Positions 33,869-41,981 of a DNA stretch of 64,000 bases are shown here, piece by piece. The notes beneath the pieces were generated by a model. That model saw nothing but the letters and a program-made list of their open reading frames with translations, was not told the origin of the DNA and searched no databases. The stretch's first letter is position 1; the number at the start of each line of letters is the position of its first letter. The stretch covers positions 102,528 to 166,527 of the forward strand of contig JAGSNX010000007.1 of the NCBI GenBank assembly GCA_018139225.1, given 5' to 3'. A program made the translations under genes and the position numbers. The DNA comes from Microvirga sp. SRT01 (GTDB lineage: Bacteria; Pseudomonadota; Alphaproteobacteria; Sphingomonadales; Sphingomonadaceae).

Positions 33869-33945
33869 GGCGAAGTAGCTCAGCTGGTTAGAGCACGGGA
33901 ATCATAATCCTGGGGTCGGGGGTTCAAGTCCCTCCTTCGCTACCA
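33869..33945 (+). tRNA. tRNA-Met (CAT), elongator type
   Basis: Complete cloverleaf: acceptor GGCGAAG/CTTCGCT (one G.T pair at position 1:72), D arm GCTCAGCTGGTTAGAGC, anticodon loop ATCATAA with CAT, T arm GGGGGTTCAAGTCCCT, discriminator A and encoded CCA (33943-33945). The initiator tRNA normally has a 1:72 mismatch and GGG/CCC pairs in the anticodon stem, which are absent. A tRNA-Ile with modified CAT anticodon is possible but the body looks like elongator Met. Confidence 0.92.
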
Positions 33946-34748
33946 TGCCCGAAGGTTTTCCAAGGATCGTTGGCCACCAGGATCGCGTCGCCGCGGGCGA
34001 GGGCGAGCAGCGTTAGATCATGCGCGGCGGCATGCTCGATCGCCAGCGTCGTCGGCGCCGAAACGCCCATCAAGAGCGGCGCACCGGCGACCAGCGCCTT
34101 GTCGACCATTTCGAAGCTGATCCGCGACGTGACCACGATGAATCCGTCGATCGCGCTGCCGGCCAGCGCCGTCGCCCCGATCAGCTTGTCGAGCGCGTTG
34201 TGCCGGCCGACGTCTTCATATGCCGCGACGATCCGCCCCTCTGCGTCGCACACGGCGGCGGCATGGACCGCACCCGTTGCCGCGTTCAGCGGCTGGTGCG
34301 CACGAAGCCCTGCCAGGGCCGCGAACAATGCCGCCGGCTGGACGGTGGGGCGGGGCGGACTGCCCGCGATCGGTCGCCGCAGTTGTTCCAGCCCGGAAAT
34401 GCCGCACAGCCCACATCCCGTGTCGCTGGTCCGGTGGCGGACGCGGTCGTGGATGCGCCCGCGACACCGCTCTGACAGCGCGATGCGCAGGATCCAGCCG
34501 GTATCCGCCTTGAACGGCTCGATGGCGATCACATCGGCGGCGGTGTCGGCCAGCCGCTCGGTCAGCATGAAGCCGGTCGCGAACGCCTCCAGATCGGCCG
34601 GCGTCATCATCATCACGGCATAGCCGAAGCCGTCGACCTCGACCGCCACCGGCGCCTCCAGCGCTATGCGTCGCGTCGTATGCGAAACCCCATCGGGCCG
34701 GAGGACGACGATCGTTCGGTCGTCAGCCGTCCTAGCCCAATCGGTCAC
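33924..34748 (-). CDS. fdhD: Formate dehydrogenase accessory sulfurtransferase FdhD
   Basis: Transfers sulfur to the molybdenum cofactor of formate-dehydrogenase-type enzymes, 274 residues. Conserved parts are the active loop TGCGLCGIS (CxxC), EDVGRHNALDKLIG and SRISFEMV. The GTG at 34748 overlaps the mobA stop as GTGA. The last seven codons and the stop run antisense into the acceptor and T arm of tRNA-Met (22 bases shared). The partner enzyme is the oxidoreductase at 35.2-37.5 kb. Confidence 0.95.
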   Translation of the reverse strand: MTDWARTADDRTIVVLRPDGVSHTTRRIALEAPVAVEVDGFGYAVMMMTPADLEAFATGFMLTERLADTAADVIAIEPFKADTGWILRIALSERCRGRIHDRVRHRTSDTGCGLCGISGLEQLRRPIAGSPPRPTVQPAALFAALAGLRAHQPLNAATGAVHAAAVCDAEGRIVAAYEDVGRHNALDKLIGATALAGSAIDGFIVVTSRISFEMVDKALVAGAPLLMGVSAPTTLAIEHAAAHDLTLLALARGDAILVANDPWKTFGHGSEGGT

Positions 34749-35251
34749 AGTGCCATCAGGTCGTCGCGCGTGTTGACGTTGGGGATCACCACATCGGATG
34801 CAATCGGGATCGCCCCCACCGCGCGCGCCCAGCCGCGCACGGAGCGATCGCCGCCGACCTCCAGATACGACAGCAGATGAGCGCCCAGCGCGGACGGCCA
34901 CAACCCCAGCACCGGCGCGTCGCTGCAATAGGCGGGTGCCCGGTGGAGCAAAGTCTCGAACACCTCGTCGGGCACGCGCGGCATGTCGCACCCGATCGTC
35001 AGCACGCAACGGAAGCCCCGGCTGGCGCCCCAGTCGAGCGCCGCCGCAATCCCGCCGAGCGGCCCGAGGCCGGGTCCGGGGAGGTCGGGCACCGCCTCGC
35101 CGCCGATCATCACCACCTCCTGCACGAACGGCTTAAGGGCGGCGGCGGCGTGTTCCGCCAGCGATCGGTCGCCGAACATCGCCTGCGCCTTGTCGGAGCC
35201 GAACCGCGACGACCGCCCACCGATCAGGACCGCGCCCAGAATACCCGTCAC
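34745..35251 (-). CDS. mobA: Molybdenum cofactor guanylyltransferase
   Basis: Adds GMP to molybdopterin to make the bis-MGD cofactor, 168 residues, slightly short. The nucleotide motif LIGGRSSRFGSDKA (G-G-x-S-x-R-x-G-x-D-K) is intact, as is the metal-binding region TIGCDMPRVP. GTG start at 35251 overlaps the stop of the oxidoreductase gene. The cofactor it makes is used by that oxidoreductase. Confidence 0.92.
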   Translation of the reverse strand: MTGILGAVLIGGRSSRFGSDKAQAMFGDRSLAEHAAAALKPFVQEVVMIGGEAVPDLPGPGLGPLGGIAAALDWGASRGFRCVLTIGCDMPRVPDEVFETLLHRAPAYCSDAPVLGLWPSALGAHLLSYLEVGGDRSVRGWARAVGAIPIASDVVIPNVNTRDDLMAL

Positions 35252-37521
35252 CGCCTGATCCTGACCGGTACCGACTTCGCTGCCGGCACGTGGCTGTCGA
35301 GCGCGTGATGCTCGACCGGGATCAGATAGTTGAGTTCCGGATAATAGCCCGCGATGCAGCCCGCGGGGATGTCGTATTCCACCACCATCAGCCCCTCGAC
35401 GACGCGATCGGTCTGATCCTCCGCGTCGCTTTCCAGCGCGATGAAGTCGCCGCCCTTCAAGCCCATGCGCGCCAGATCACCGCGGTTCATCATCGCCACC
35501 ATGCGCGTGCCGCTGATGCCGCGGAAACGGTCGTCATAGCCATAGATCGTGGTGTTGAACTGATCGTTGGAGCGCAGCGTCACCAAGCGGAACCGCCCCT
35601 CCGCGTCGGCGAATCCAGCGGCGTTCAGGGCGCGCGGCACGTTGAACTCGGCCTTGCCGCTCTCCGTCTCCCACTGGCGGTGCGAGGCGGGGTTACCCTT
35701 CCAGAAGCCACCGGGCGTGAACAGGCGCTCGTTGAAGTTCAAGAACTTGTCCGGATAGGTGTTCTCGATCGCGCTGCGGACCAGACCGTAATCGTCGACC
35801 CACTCGTCCCACGGGACGTTGGAGTTGGGCTCCAGCACGGCCTTGGCGATCCCCGCGACGATCGCCGGTTCGGACAGCAACGTGTCCGCCGCCGGCGTCG
35901 CCTTGCCGACCGATCCGTAGATGTGGCTGAACGAATCCTCCATCGACACGGCCTGCCGGCCGCTGCCCTGCATGTCCTGCTCCATCCGGCCGAGGCACGG
36001 TAAAATCCAGCTTTCCTCACCGGGAATGAGATGGCTCTTGTTGAGCTTCGTCGCGATGTGGACGGCGATCGGCAGCTTCGCCCAGCCTTCCCGCATCGCC
36101 GCATGCTCGGGCGTCGCGCGCAGGAAGTTACCGCCGAGCTGGACGAAACCCTGACACTCGCCGGCGATGATCTTGCGACAGCAATCGACCGTGTCCCAAC
36201 CCTTTTCGGTCGGCGGCTCGAACTCGAACAGCTCCTTCAGCCGCTCGACGGGGGCGAGCTCGGTCTTTTCGGTGATACCGACCGTGCGCTGACCCTGCAC
36301 GTTGCTATGCCCACGCACCGGCCCCGGACCTGCACCCTCGCGGCCGATATTGCCCCGCAGCAACAGCAGGTTGACGATCATGTACAGGCTATCGATCCCG
36401 TAGCGGTGCTGGGTTATGCCCATCCCGTACACGGCGATCACCCGCTCCGCCTTCATGTAGACGCGCGCCGCCGCCTCGATCGCCTCGCGGCTCAGCCCGC
36501 TCTCGCGGACGATGTCCGACCAGTCGGCCTTGCGGCAGTAGGCGGCGAACTCCTCGAACCGCACCGTATGCTGTTCGACGAAATGGTGGTCGACCACACG
36601 CGGCGCACCACTGGCCAGCGCGGCATCGTCCGCCTCGATCACGATCTTGCAGATGCCGAGGATCGCGGCGATGTCGCCGCCCGCGCGAAGCTGGTGGTAC
36701 TGCGACGCAATGCGCGTCGATCCGCCGGTGGTCATCTCCACCGGGTTCTGCGGGTCGGTGAACCGCTCCCAGCCGCGCTCGCGCAGCGGATTAAAGTTCA
36801 CGATCTCGACCCCGCGCTTCACGCAGTCGCGTAGCGTGTGGAGCATGCGCGGGCTGTTCGTGCCGACATTCTGCCCGAACGCGAAGATCGCGTCGCACTT
36901 TTCGTAATCGTCCATCTGGATCGTCGCGACCGGCGATCCGATCGCGTTCTTTAACCCGACCGACGTCGTCTCGTGGCACATATTGGAGGAGTCGGGCAGG
37001 TTCTGGCTGCCCCACATTCGGGCGAACAGCGCATACATGTACGACGTTTCCAGCGAAGCGCGCCCCGACGCATACAGGACGACCTTCTTCGGGTCGCAGG
37101 TCTTCAGCTTCGCGCCGATCGCCGCGAACGCCTCGTCCCAGCTTGCCGCGACATAGCGGTCCGTAGCGCGGTCGTAGCGCATCGGATGCGTTAACCGCCC
37201 GGCCTGCTCCAGATCGTGGTCCGGCCACGATTCCAGTTCGGTGACGCTATGCTGCTGGAAGAACTCCGGCGTGACGCGTTCGCGGGTCAGCTCCCACGCC
37301 GTCGCCTTGGCGCCGTTCTCGCAGAATTCGGCGATGTGCGGCTTGGCGGGTTTTCCCCACGCGCAGCTGACGCACATCACGCCTTCGGGTTTGTTCTGGC
37401 GGCGCAGCGCATCGAGCAGATCGGGACTGATCCCCTCCCTCGGCAGCACCTTCGACATGCCCTTCATCGAGCCCCAGCCGCCGGCCGCCCCGGTATATTT
37501 CGTGATCTCGATGTCGCTCAT
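35248..37521 (-). CDS. FdhF/YdeP-family molybdopterin oxidoreductase
   Basis: 757-residue cytosolic bis-MGD enzyme of the DMSO-reductase superfamily. The N terminus MCVSCAWGKPAKPHIAEFC has three Cys, with spacing unlike the full 4Fe-4S motif of FdhF, as in YdeP-type proteins. LYASGRAS, SSNMCHETTS (candidate Mo-ligand Cys), FGQNVGTNSPR and the C-terminal RSNDQFNTTIYG MGD-binding segment follow. No iron-sulfur or membrane partner gene is present. Formate as substrate is not established; YdeP relatives are linked to acid tolerance. It heads the operon with mobA and fdhD. Confidence 0.9.
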   Translation of the reverse strand: MSDIEITKYTGAAGGWGSMKGMSKVLPREGISPDLLDALRRQNKPEGVMCVSCAWGKPAKPHIAEFCENGAKATAWELTRERVTPEFFQQHSVTELESWPDHDLEQAGRLTHPMRYDRATDRYVAASWDEAFAAIGAKLKTCDPKKVVLYASGRASLETSYMYALFARMWGSQNLPDSSNMCHETTSVGLKNAIGSPVATIQMDDYEKCDAIFAFGQNVGTNSPRMLHTLRDCVKRGVEIVNFNPLRERGWERFTDPQNPVEMTTGGSTRIASQYHQLRAGGDIAAILGICKIVIEADDAALASGAPRVVDHHFVEQHTVRFEEFAAYCRKADWSDIVRESGLSREAIEAAARVYMKAERVIAVYGMGITQHRYGIDSLYMIVNLLLLRGNIGREGAGPGPVRGHSNVQGQRTVGITEKTELAPVERLKELFEFEPPTEKGWDTVDCCRKIIAGECQGFVQLGGNFLRATPEHAAMREGWAKLPIAVHIATKLNKSHLIPGEESWILPCLGRMEQDMQGSGRQAVSMEDSFSHIYGSVGKATPAADTLLSEPAIVAGIAKAVLEPNSNVPWDEWVDDYGLVRSAIENTYPDKFLNFNERLFTPGGFWKGNPASHRQWETESGKAEFNVPRALNAAGFADAEGRFRLVTLRSNDQFNTTIYGYDDRFRGISGTRMVAMMNRGDLARMGLKGGDFIALESDAEDQTDRVVEGLMVVEYDIPAGCIAGYYPELNYLIPVEHHALDSHVPAAKSVPVRIRR

Positions 37522-37633
37522 GAATCCTCCGCAATTTCATAACGAAGCGGGTGCGGTTTCGGTGCCGTGACTGCCGGTTCAAATTCACGGTCGGAACGCC
37601 TAGATGAGGTTCGATTCGGACAGGACGCAATTG

Positions 37634-38602
37634 ATGACGACGCACACCACTCGCATGCTCATTCTCGGCTCCGGCCCCGCGGGGTTGTCGGCCGCGATCT
37701 ATGGCGCGCGAGCGGGGATGCAGCCGATCGTCGTGCAGGGCATCCAGCCCGGCGGTCAGCTGACCACGACCACCGATGTCGAGAATTATCCCGGCTTCGC
37801 GGACGTGATCCAGGGTCCTTGGCTGATGGAGCAGATGCAGAAGCAGGCGGAGCATGTCGGAACGCGCCTGATGTGGGACACGATCACCGAGGTCGACCTG
37901 ACTCAGCGGCCGTTCCGACTGATCGGTGACGGCGGCGACGTGTACGAGGGCGAGGTGCTGGTGATTGCCACCGGCGCGCAGGCGAAATGGCTCGGCCTCG
38001 ACAGCGAGGAAGCCATGAAGGGGAAGGGCGTCAGCGCCTGCGCGACCTGCGACGGTTTCTTCTATCGCGGCAAGAAGGTCGCGGTCATCGGCGGCGGCAA
38101 CACCGCGGTCGAGGAGGCGCTGTACCTGACCAACCACAGCGACGACGTGACCCTGATCCATCGCCGCGACACGCTGCGCGCCGAGCGCATCCTGCAGGAG
38201 CGGCTGCACGCGCACCCGAACGTCAAGGTGCTCTGGAACAAGGAAGTCCGCGAGTTCGTCGACGGCGGCGGCAATGCCGGCCTCGTCGCGCTGGACCTGG
38301 AGGACACCGTCACAGGCGAACATTCGCGTTTGGATGTCGAGGGCGGCTTCGTCGCGATCGGCCATCATCCGGCGACCGAGCTGTTCCGCGGTCACCTGGA
38401 TCTCGACAGCGACGGCTACATCACCGTGGAAGTCGGCTCGACCCGCACCAGCGTCCCCGGCGTATTCGCGTGCGGCGACGTGCAGGACAAGGTCTATCGT
38501 CAGGCGGTGACCGCGGCGGGCACCGGCTGCATGGCCGCGCTGGACGCCGAACGCTTCCTCGCGGCGGCGGAGTTCGAGGAGTTCAAGGAAGCCGCCGAAT
38601 AG
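37634..38602 (+). CDS. trxB: Thioredoxin reductase
   Basis: NADPH-dependent flavoenzyme of 322 residues. FAD motif LGSGPAGLSAAIY, redox pair CATC (C136, C139), NADPH motif IGGGNTAVEEALYL with HRRDTLRAERI, and FACGDVQD near the C terminus. ATG at 37634 (MTTHTTRML) has AGGA upstream; ATG at 37604 is a weaker choice. Convergent with the next gene, the two coding regions overlapping by 20 bases at their 3' ends. It reduces thioredoxin for general thiol balance. Confidence 0.96.
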   Translation: MTTHTTRMLILGSGPAGLSAAIYGARAGMQPIVVQGIQPGGQLTTTTDVENYPGFADVIQGPWLMEQMQKQAEHVGTRLMWDTITEVDLTQRPFRLIGDGGDVYEGEVLVIATGAQAKWLGLDSEEAMKGKGVSACATCDGFFYRGKKVAVIGGGNTAVEEALYLTNHSDDVTLIHRRDTLRAERILQERLHAHPNVKVLWNKEVREFVDGGGNAGLVALDLEDTVTGEHSRLDVEGGFVAIGHHPATELFRGHLDLDSDGYITVEVGSTRTSVPGVFACGDVQDKVYRQAVTAAGTGCMAALDAERFLAAAEFEEFKEAAE

Positions 38603-39353
38603 CCTTGATCAGCAGGCGGTGCAGCGTGTCGGCATGGCCGACGAAGCTGTGCGAGGCGGTGGCGACGCGTTCGATCGCATAATCGCGATCCCGCGCCGCC
38701 TCGGCGAAGGCGATCGCGGTGGCGTCGCCCTCCGCCAGCACGATCCTCGCGGCATCGCCCCACGCGTCGATCCCCGCCAGCACTCGGTCGGCGAGCGGAT
38801 CGGGCGCGGTGCGGCGGCCGAGCTTCGCCAGACCGCCCGCCAGCTTGCCCAGATCGACACCGCCGGTCAGCAGCCGCCGCCATTCCGCCGGATCGCGGAG
38901 CCGCTGGGCATAGCGCGCGCGGATCGCGGCGTTGGGGGGCAGGGCGTCCGCCTCTTCCCGCAGCCACGGGTTGGCGAGCAGCACCGCATCGACGCCGCCA
39001 GCGCGCCCGCCGAGCGCCAGCGCGCTGGCCGCATCGCAATTGCCGAAGCCGACGACGTGTCGCAGACCCGGCGCTTCCCTGCGGAATGTTGCGCAAGCCG
39101 CGCCGATGTCGGGCAGGCTCCCCTCGAATCCTGCGTCCTCCCCAGCCGAATCACCGACGCCGCGCCGGTCGAAGCGGAATACCGGCACGCCATCCGCCGC
39201 TAGACGTGCCGCCAGCATCGCCATGCCGCGATGCGCCCCCATGCGCGGCTCGCTGCCACCCGATACGATCAGTACGCCCGTCCGACCGTCCGCCTCGTCG
39301 AGCGTCCCGACGAGGTCGCATCCCGTCGAGGCGAAGCGGATCACCCTTCGCAT
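38583..39353 (-). CDS. Hydrolase 1, exosortase A system-associated
   Basis: Alpha/beta-fold hydrolase of 256 residues. HG-type region GGSEPRMGAHRGM, FRFDRRGVGDS, and the late His in ASHSFVGHADT are visible. The expected nucleophile elbow reads VVGFGNCDAAS, so the nucleophile would be Cys (GNCDA) rather than Ser, as recalled for this XrtA-linked family. Third gene of the leftward arm (ACP, hydrolase 2, hydrolase 1). It overlaps hydrolase 2 by 13 bases and trxB by 20. Likely acts on carrier-bound intermediates; substrate unknown. Confidence 0.86.
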   Translation of the reverse strand: MRRVIRFASTGCDLVGTLDEADGRTGVLIVSGGSEPRMGAHRGMAMLAARLAADGVPVFRFDRRGVGDSAGEDAGFEGSLPDIGAACATFRREAPGLRHVVGFGNCDAASALALGGRAGGVDAVLLANPWLREEADALPPNAAIRARYAQRLRDPAEWRRLLTGGVDLGKLAGGLAKLGRRTAPDPLADRVLAGIDAWGDAARIVLAEGDATAIAFAEAARDRDYAIERVATASHSFVGHADTLHRLLIKAIRRLP

Positions 39354-39982
39354 GAGCGCACCCACGCCGCGATATCGTCCGCCAAGTGCTTCGCCAGCGC
39401 CAGATCGTTGCCCGGCTCCGCCCGCCGCCAGAGCGGCGCACCCGCGAGTTTCAGGTCGGCCGTCCGCGGATCACTCTCCAGACGCACCACCCGTTGTGGC
39501 ACATGCTCGCCGTCATAGACGCGCGCCCCGGCCAGATCGGCCAGCATCGCCGGCGACAGCAGATTGCCCGCCAGTTCCACCGCCTCGGTGGCCTGCATCA
39601 AGGTCGATACGTCTATTCCCGGCCGCGTTCGCGCCATTTCGCGCAGCACCGCTTCGCCCTCCACCGGCGACAGGTGCCAGCGTCCGTCCATCGGGGCCGA
39701 TGCGTCAATCAACGCACCGCTCCGCACACCGACCGCATAGGCCGGTCGCGCGATCTGCTCGACCAAGGCCTCGCATGCCGCGCGCATTGCCAGCAATCGC
39801 GCATCGCGCGTTTCAATCAGGCTCTCGCCCGTGCCCGGCCAATCGGGCAGCACGCTGCCGATATTCTCGTCCGCCAGTGAGCGCAGGATCGACACCGTGA
39901 ACGCCCGCGTCCGGTTCGCCTCTTCGAACAGCGGCAGCGATGCGATCACGACCGGGCCGTCGTCCGGCCCGAAGCGCAGCAT
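39341..39982 (-). CDS. Hydrolase 2, exosortase A system-associated
   Basis: About 213 residues from the ATG at 39982. Resembles the second XrtA-linked alpha/beta hydrolase: LPLFEEANRTRAFTV, VLPDWPGTGES and a late GNDLALAKHLADD. The elbow region AVGVRSGALI has Arg-Ser-Gly, so Ser could be the nucleophile. The frame is open upstream, and the sequence IDAYDWAGGREA before the ATG reads like genuine protein. A CTG at 40021, overlapping the ACP stop as CTGA, may be the true start (226 residues). Confidence 0.82.
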   Translation of the reverse strand: MLRFGPDDGPVVIASLPLFEEANRTRAFTVSILRSLADENIGSVLPDWPGTGESLIETRDARLLAMRAACEALVEQIARPAYAVGVRSGALIDASAPMDGRWHLSPVEGEAVLREMARTRPGIDVSTLMQATEAVELAGNLLSPAMLADLAGARVYDGEHVPQRVVRLESDPRTADLKLAGAPLWRRAEPGNDLALAKHLADDIAAWVRSCEG

Positions 39983-40017
39983 CGCCTCGCGGCCGCCCGC
40001 CCAGTCGTACGCGTCGA

Positions 40018-40293
40018 TCAGCTGCGCGCCTTGGAGGCGGCGAACGCGGTCAGCGCGCCGAAGGTCTCCAGCATGTCGCCATCGACCTCGTCATCCTCGA
40101 TCAGGATGCCGAGACGATCCTCCAGTTCCGTCAGGACGCTCGCCACCGCCATCGAATCCAGTTCCGGCAGCGCGCCGAACAGCGGCGTCTCCGCATCGAA
40201 TGCGGCGACGCGCGCGGGCGACAGGCCCAGCACGTCGCCCAGCACGGCGCGCACCGCATCCTCGACCGTCGTTTCGCTGCGTTCTGGAAGCAA
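40018..40293 (-). CDS. Acyl carrier protein, exosortase A system-associated
   Basis: 91-residue carrier protein. The phosphopantetheine site is the Ser of LPELDSMAV, within a four-helix ACP pattern (VEDAVRAVLGDVLGL, FGALPELDS, LEDRLGILIEDDEVD). Start is a TTG at 40293; no better start is visible. It heads the leftward arm with two hydrolases and faces the AMP ligase across a 188-bp divergent region. Ligase and carrier are probably partners: the ligase adenylates a carboxylic acid and loads it on this protein. Confidence 0.87.
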   Translation of the reverse strand: MLPERSETTVEDAVRAVLGDVLGLSPARVAAFDAETPLFGALPELDSMAVASVLTELEDRLGILIEDDEVDGDMLETFGALTAFAASKARS

Positions 40294-40481
40294 GGTCCCG
40301 TTTCCCGGCTGGTGTTGCAGCGCCCCTATCGTCCGCCGCAGGAAACGGCAACGTCCAGCCGGTCACACCTGTGCTGCGAATACAACGGCTCAGCCGCAAT
40401 CCCGTGTGAGGGAGCCCGCACTCGGGGACAGGGAAAGTGGGCCCCGTGCAACGTCGCGCACTTGGCGCTACATCACCGCGC
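40294..40481. promoter_or_regulatory. Divergent promoter region of the XrtA locus
   Basis: 188 bp between the two arms of the XrtA locus, so both promoters must lie here. No confident -35/-10 pair or sigma-54 (-24/-12) element could be read. A stretch of lower GC (TGCTGCGAATACAACGG) lies near 40370-40387. Confidence 0.5.
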
Positions 40482-41981
40482 ATGATCCCGCTCGACCCGG
40501 TTGCCCACCCGCTCGACCATCTGACAAAGCGCGGTGCACCGGATGCCGTCGCGCTCGTCGATCGTGCCGGCGACATGACCTATACCGAACTGGAGGTCGC
40601 GGTCGGCGGCATGGCCGCGTGGCTGTCGCCGCGCCACCAGCCCGGCGAGCGTATCGCCACGTGGCTGCCGAAGACGCGTGCCGCCTGCATCATGCCGCTC
40701 GCTGTGGCGCGGGCAGGGCTGATCCATGTGCCGGTCAACCCCGCGCTCCGCCGCGCGCAGGTCGCCCACATTCTGGCGGACAGCGGCGCGGCGATGCTGC
40801 TGACTCAACCGACCCGTGCGACAACACTGGAGCCCGGCGACGTGCCGGCCGGCTGTACGATCGTCGCCGAAGCCGACGTTATGCGAGCGCTTCCCGACCA
40901 CGTCGGACCGTCGTCGCTCGATCCGCAGACGCTGGCGGCGATCCTGTATACTTCCGGATCGACCGGCCGGCCCAAGGGGGTGATGCTCAGTCACGCGAAC
41001 CTATGGCTCGGCGCGATATCCGTCGCCCACTACCTTGAACTAGAAACGAAAGATCGTGTCCTCGGTGTGCTGCCACTGGCGTTCGACTATGGTCAGAATC
41101 AACTCTTCTCGACCTGGGCGGCGGGCGCGTCGGTTGCGCCGCTGGACTATCTCGTCGCTCGCGACGTCGTGAAGGCGGTAGAGCGCACTGGAGCGACCAC
41201 TCTCGCCGGCGTGCCGCCGTTGTGGGTACAGTTGCTAGACGCGGATTGGTCGTCGGAAGCCGCTGCCCGCCTGCGCCGCCTGACCAATTCCGGCGGCGCG
41301 CTGCCCCCGCGCCTCGTCGGCGCGCTGCGGGAGCGCTTCCCGAAGGCGGACCTCTACCCGATGTATGGCCTGACCGAAGCCTTCCGGTCCACCTATCTGC
41401 CGCCCGCGCTGGTCGACGCACATCCCGAAGCGATGGGACGAGCGATCCCTTACGCCGATGTCGCGATCGTCCGACCCGACGGCACGCGCGCCGCGCCGGA
41501 CGAAGCGGGCGAACTCGTCCACGCCGGACCGCTGGTCGCGCAGGGCTATTGGCAGGACCCCGACCGCACCGCGGAGCGCTTTCGCCCGGCACCTGCGTTC
41601 ATGGCGCAGGGGACCGCCGTCTGGTCCGGCGATACGGTGAAGCAGGGCGCAGACGGCCTGTTCCGCTTCGTCGGACGTGACGACGAGATGATAAAGTCCG
41701 CCGGCAACCGTCTGAGTCCTCAGGAAATTGAGGAGGCCGTCCTGTCCGGCGGCGAAGCACGCGAAGCCGTCGCGATCGGCGTTCCTGACGAACGCCTCGG
41801 TCAAGCCATCGTGGCTGCAGTGGCCGGCGACCCTGCCAGCGAGGAGGCTTTGCGCAAGCGGCTGAAGGCGGACCTCCCCGCTTTCATGCAACCCGTCCGC
41901 TACGTCTGGCACGACGAACTTCCCCGCAACGCCAACGGCAAGCTCGACCGGGCGGGCATCCGCAGGAGCATGACATCATGA
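40482..41981 (+). CDS. Acyl-CoA ligase (AMP-forming), exosortase A system-associated
   Basis: ANL-superfamily adenylating enzyme, 499 residues. Core motifs in order: A3 YTSGSTGRPKGV, A5 YPMYGLTEAFRS, A8 FRFVGRDDEMIKSAGNRLSP, and A10 LPRNANGKLDR with the catalytic Lys. The acid substrate is unknown. It is the first gene of the rightward arm and ends in an ATGA overlap with the decarboxylase. The nearby carrier protein is the likely acceptor. Confidence 0.92.
   Translation: MIPLDPVAHPLDHLTKRGAPDAVALVDRAGDMTYTELEVAVGGMAAWLSPRHQPGERIATWLPKTRAACIMPLAVARAGLIHVPVNPALRRAQVAHILADSGAAMLLTQPTRATTLEPGDVPAGCTIVAEADVMRALPDHVGPSSLDPQTLAAILYTSGSTGRPKGVMLSHANLWLGAISVAHYLELETKDRVLGVLPLAFDYGQNQLFSTWAAGASVAPLDYLVARDVVKAVERTGATTLAGVPPLWVQLLDADWSSEAAARLRRLTNSGGALPPRLVGALRERFPKADLYPMYGLTEAFRSTYLPPALVDAHPEAMGRAIPYADVAIVRPDGTRAAPDEAGELVHAGPLVAQGYWQDPDRTAERFRPAPAFMAQGTAVWSGDTVKQGADGLFRFVGRDDEMIKSAGNRLSPQEIEEAVLSGGEAREAVAIGVPDERLGQAIVAAVAGDPASEEALRKRLKADLPAFMQPVRYVWHDELPRNANGKLDRAGIRRSMTS

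Noticed and set aside
33869..33945. tRNA-Ile2 (lysidine-modified CAT) instead of tRNA-Met
   Set aside because: Acceptor and anticodon-arm bases resemble alphaproteobacterial elongator tRNA-Met; not fully excluded without a covariance-model score.
40294..40481. Sigma-54 promoter for the XrtA locus
   Set aside because: XrtA systems can be under PrsR/sigma-54 control, but no GG-N10-GC pair with proper -24/-12 context was readable.
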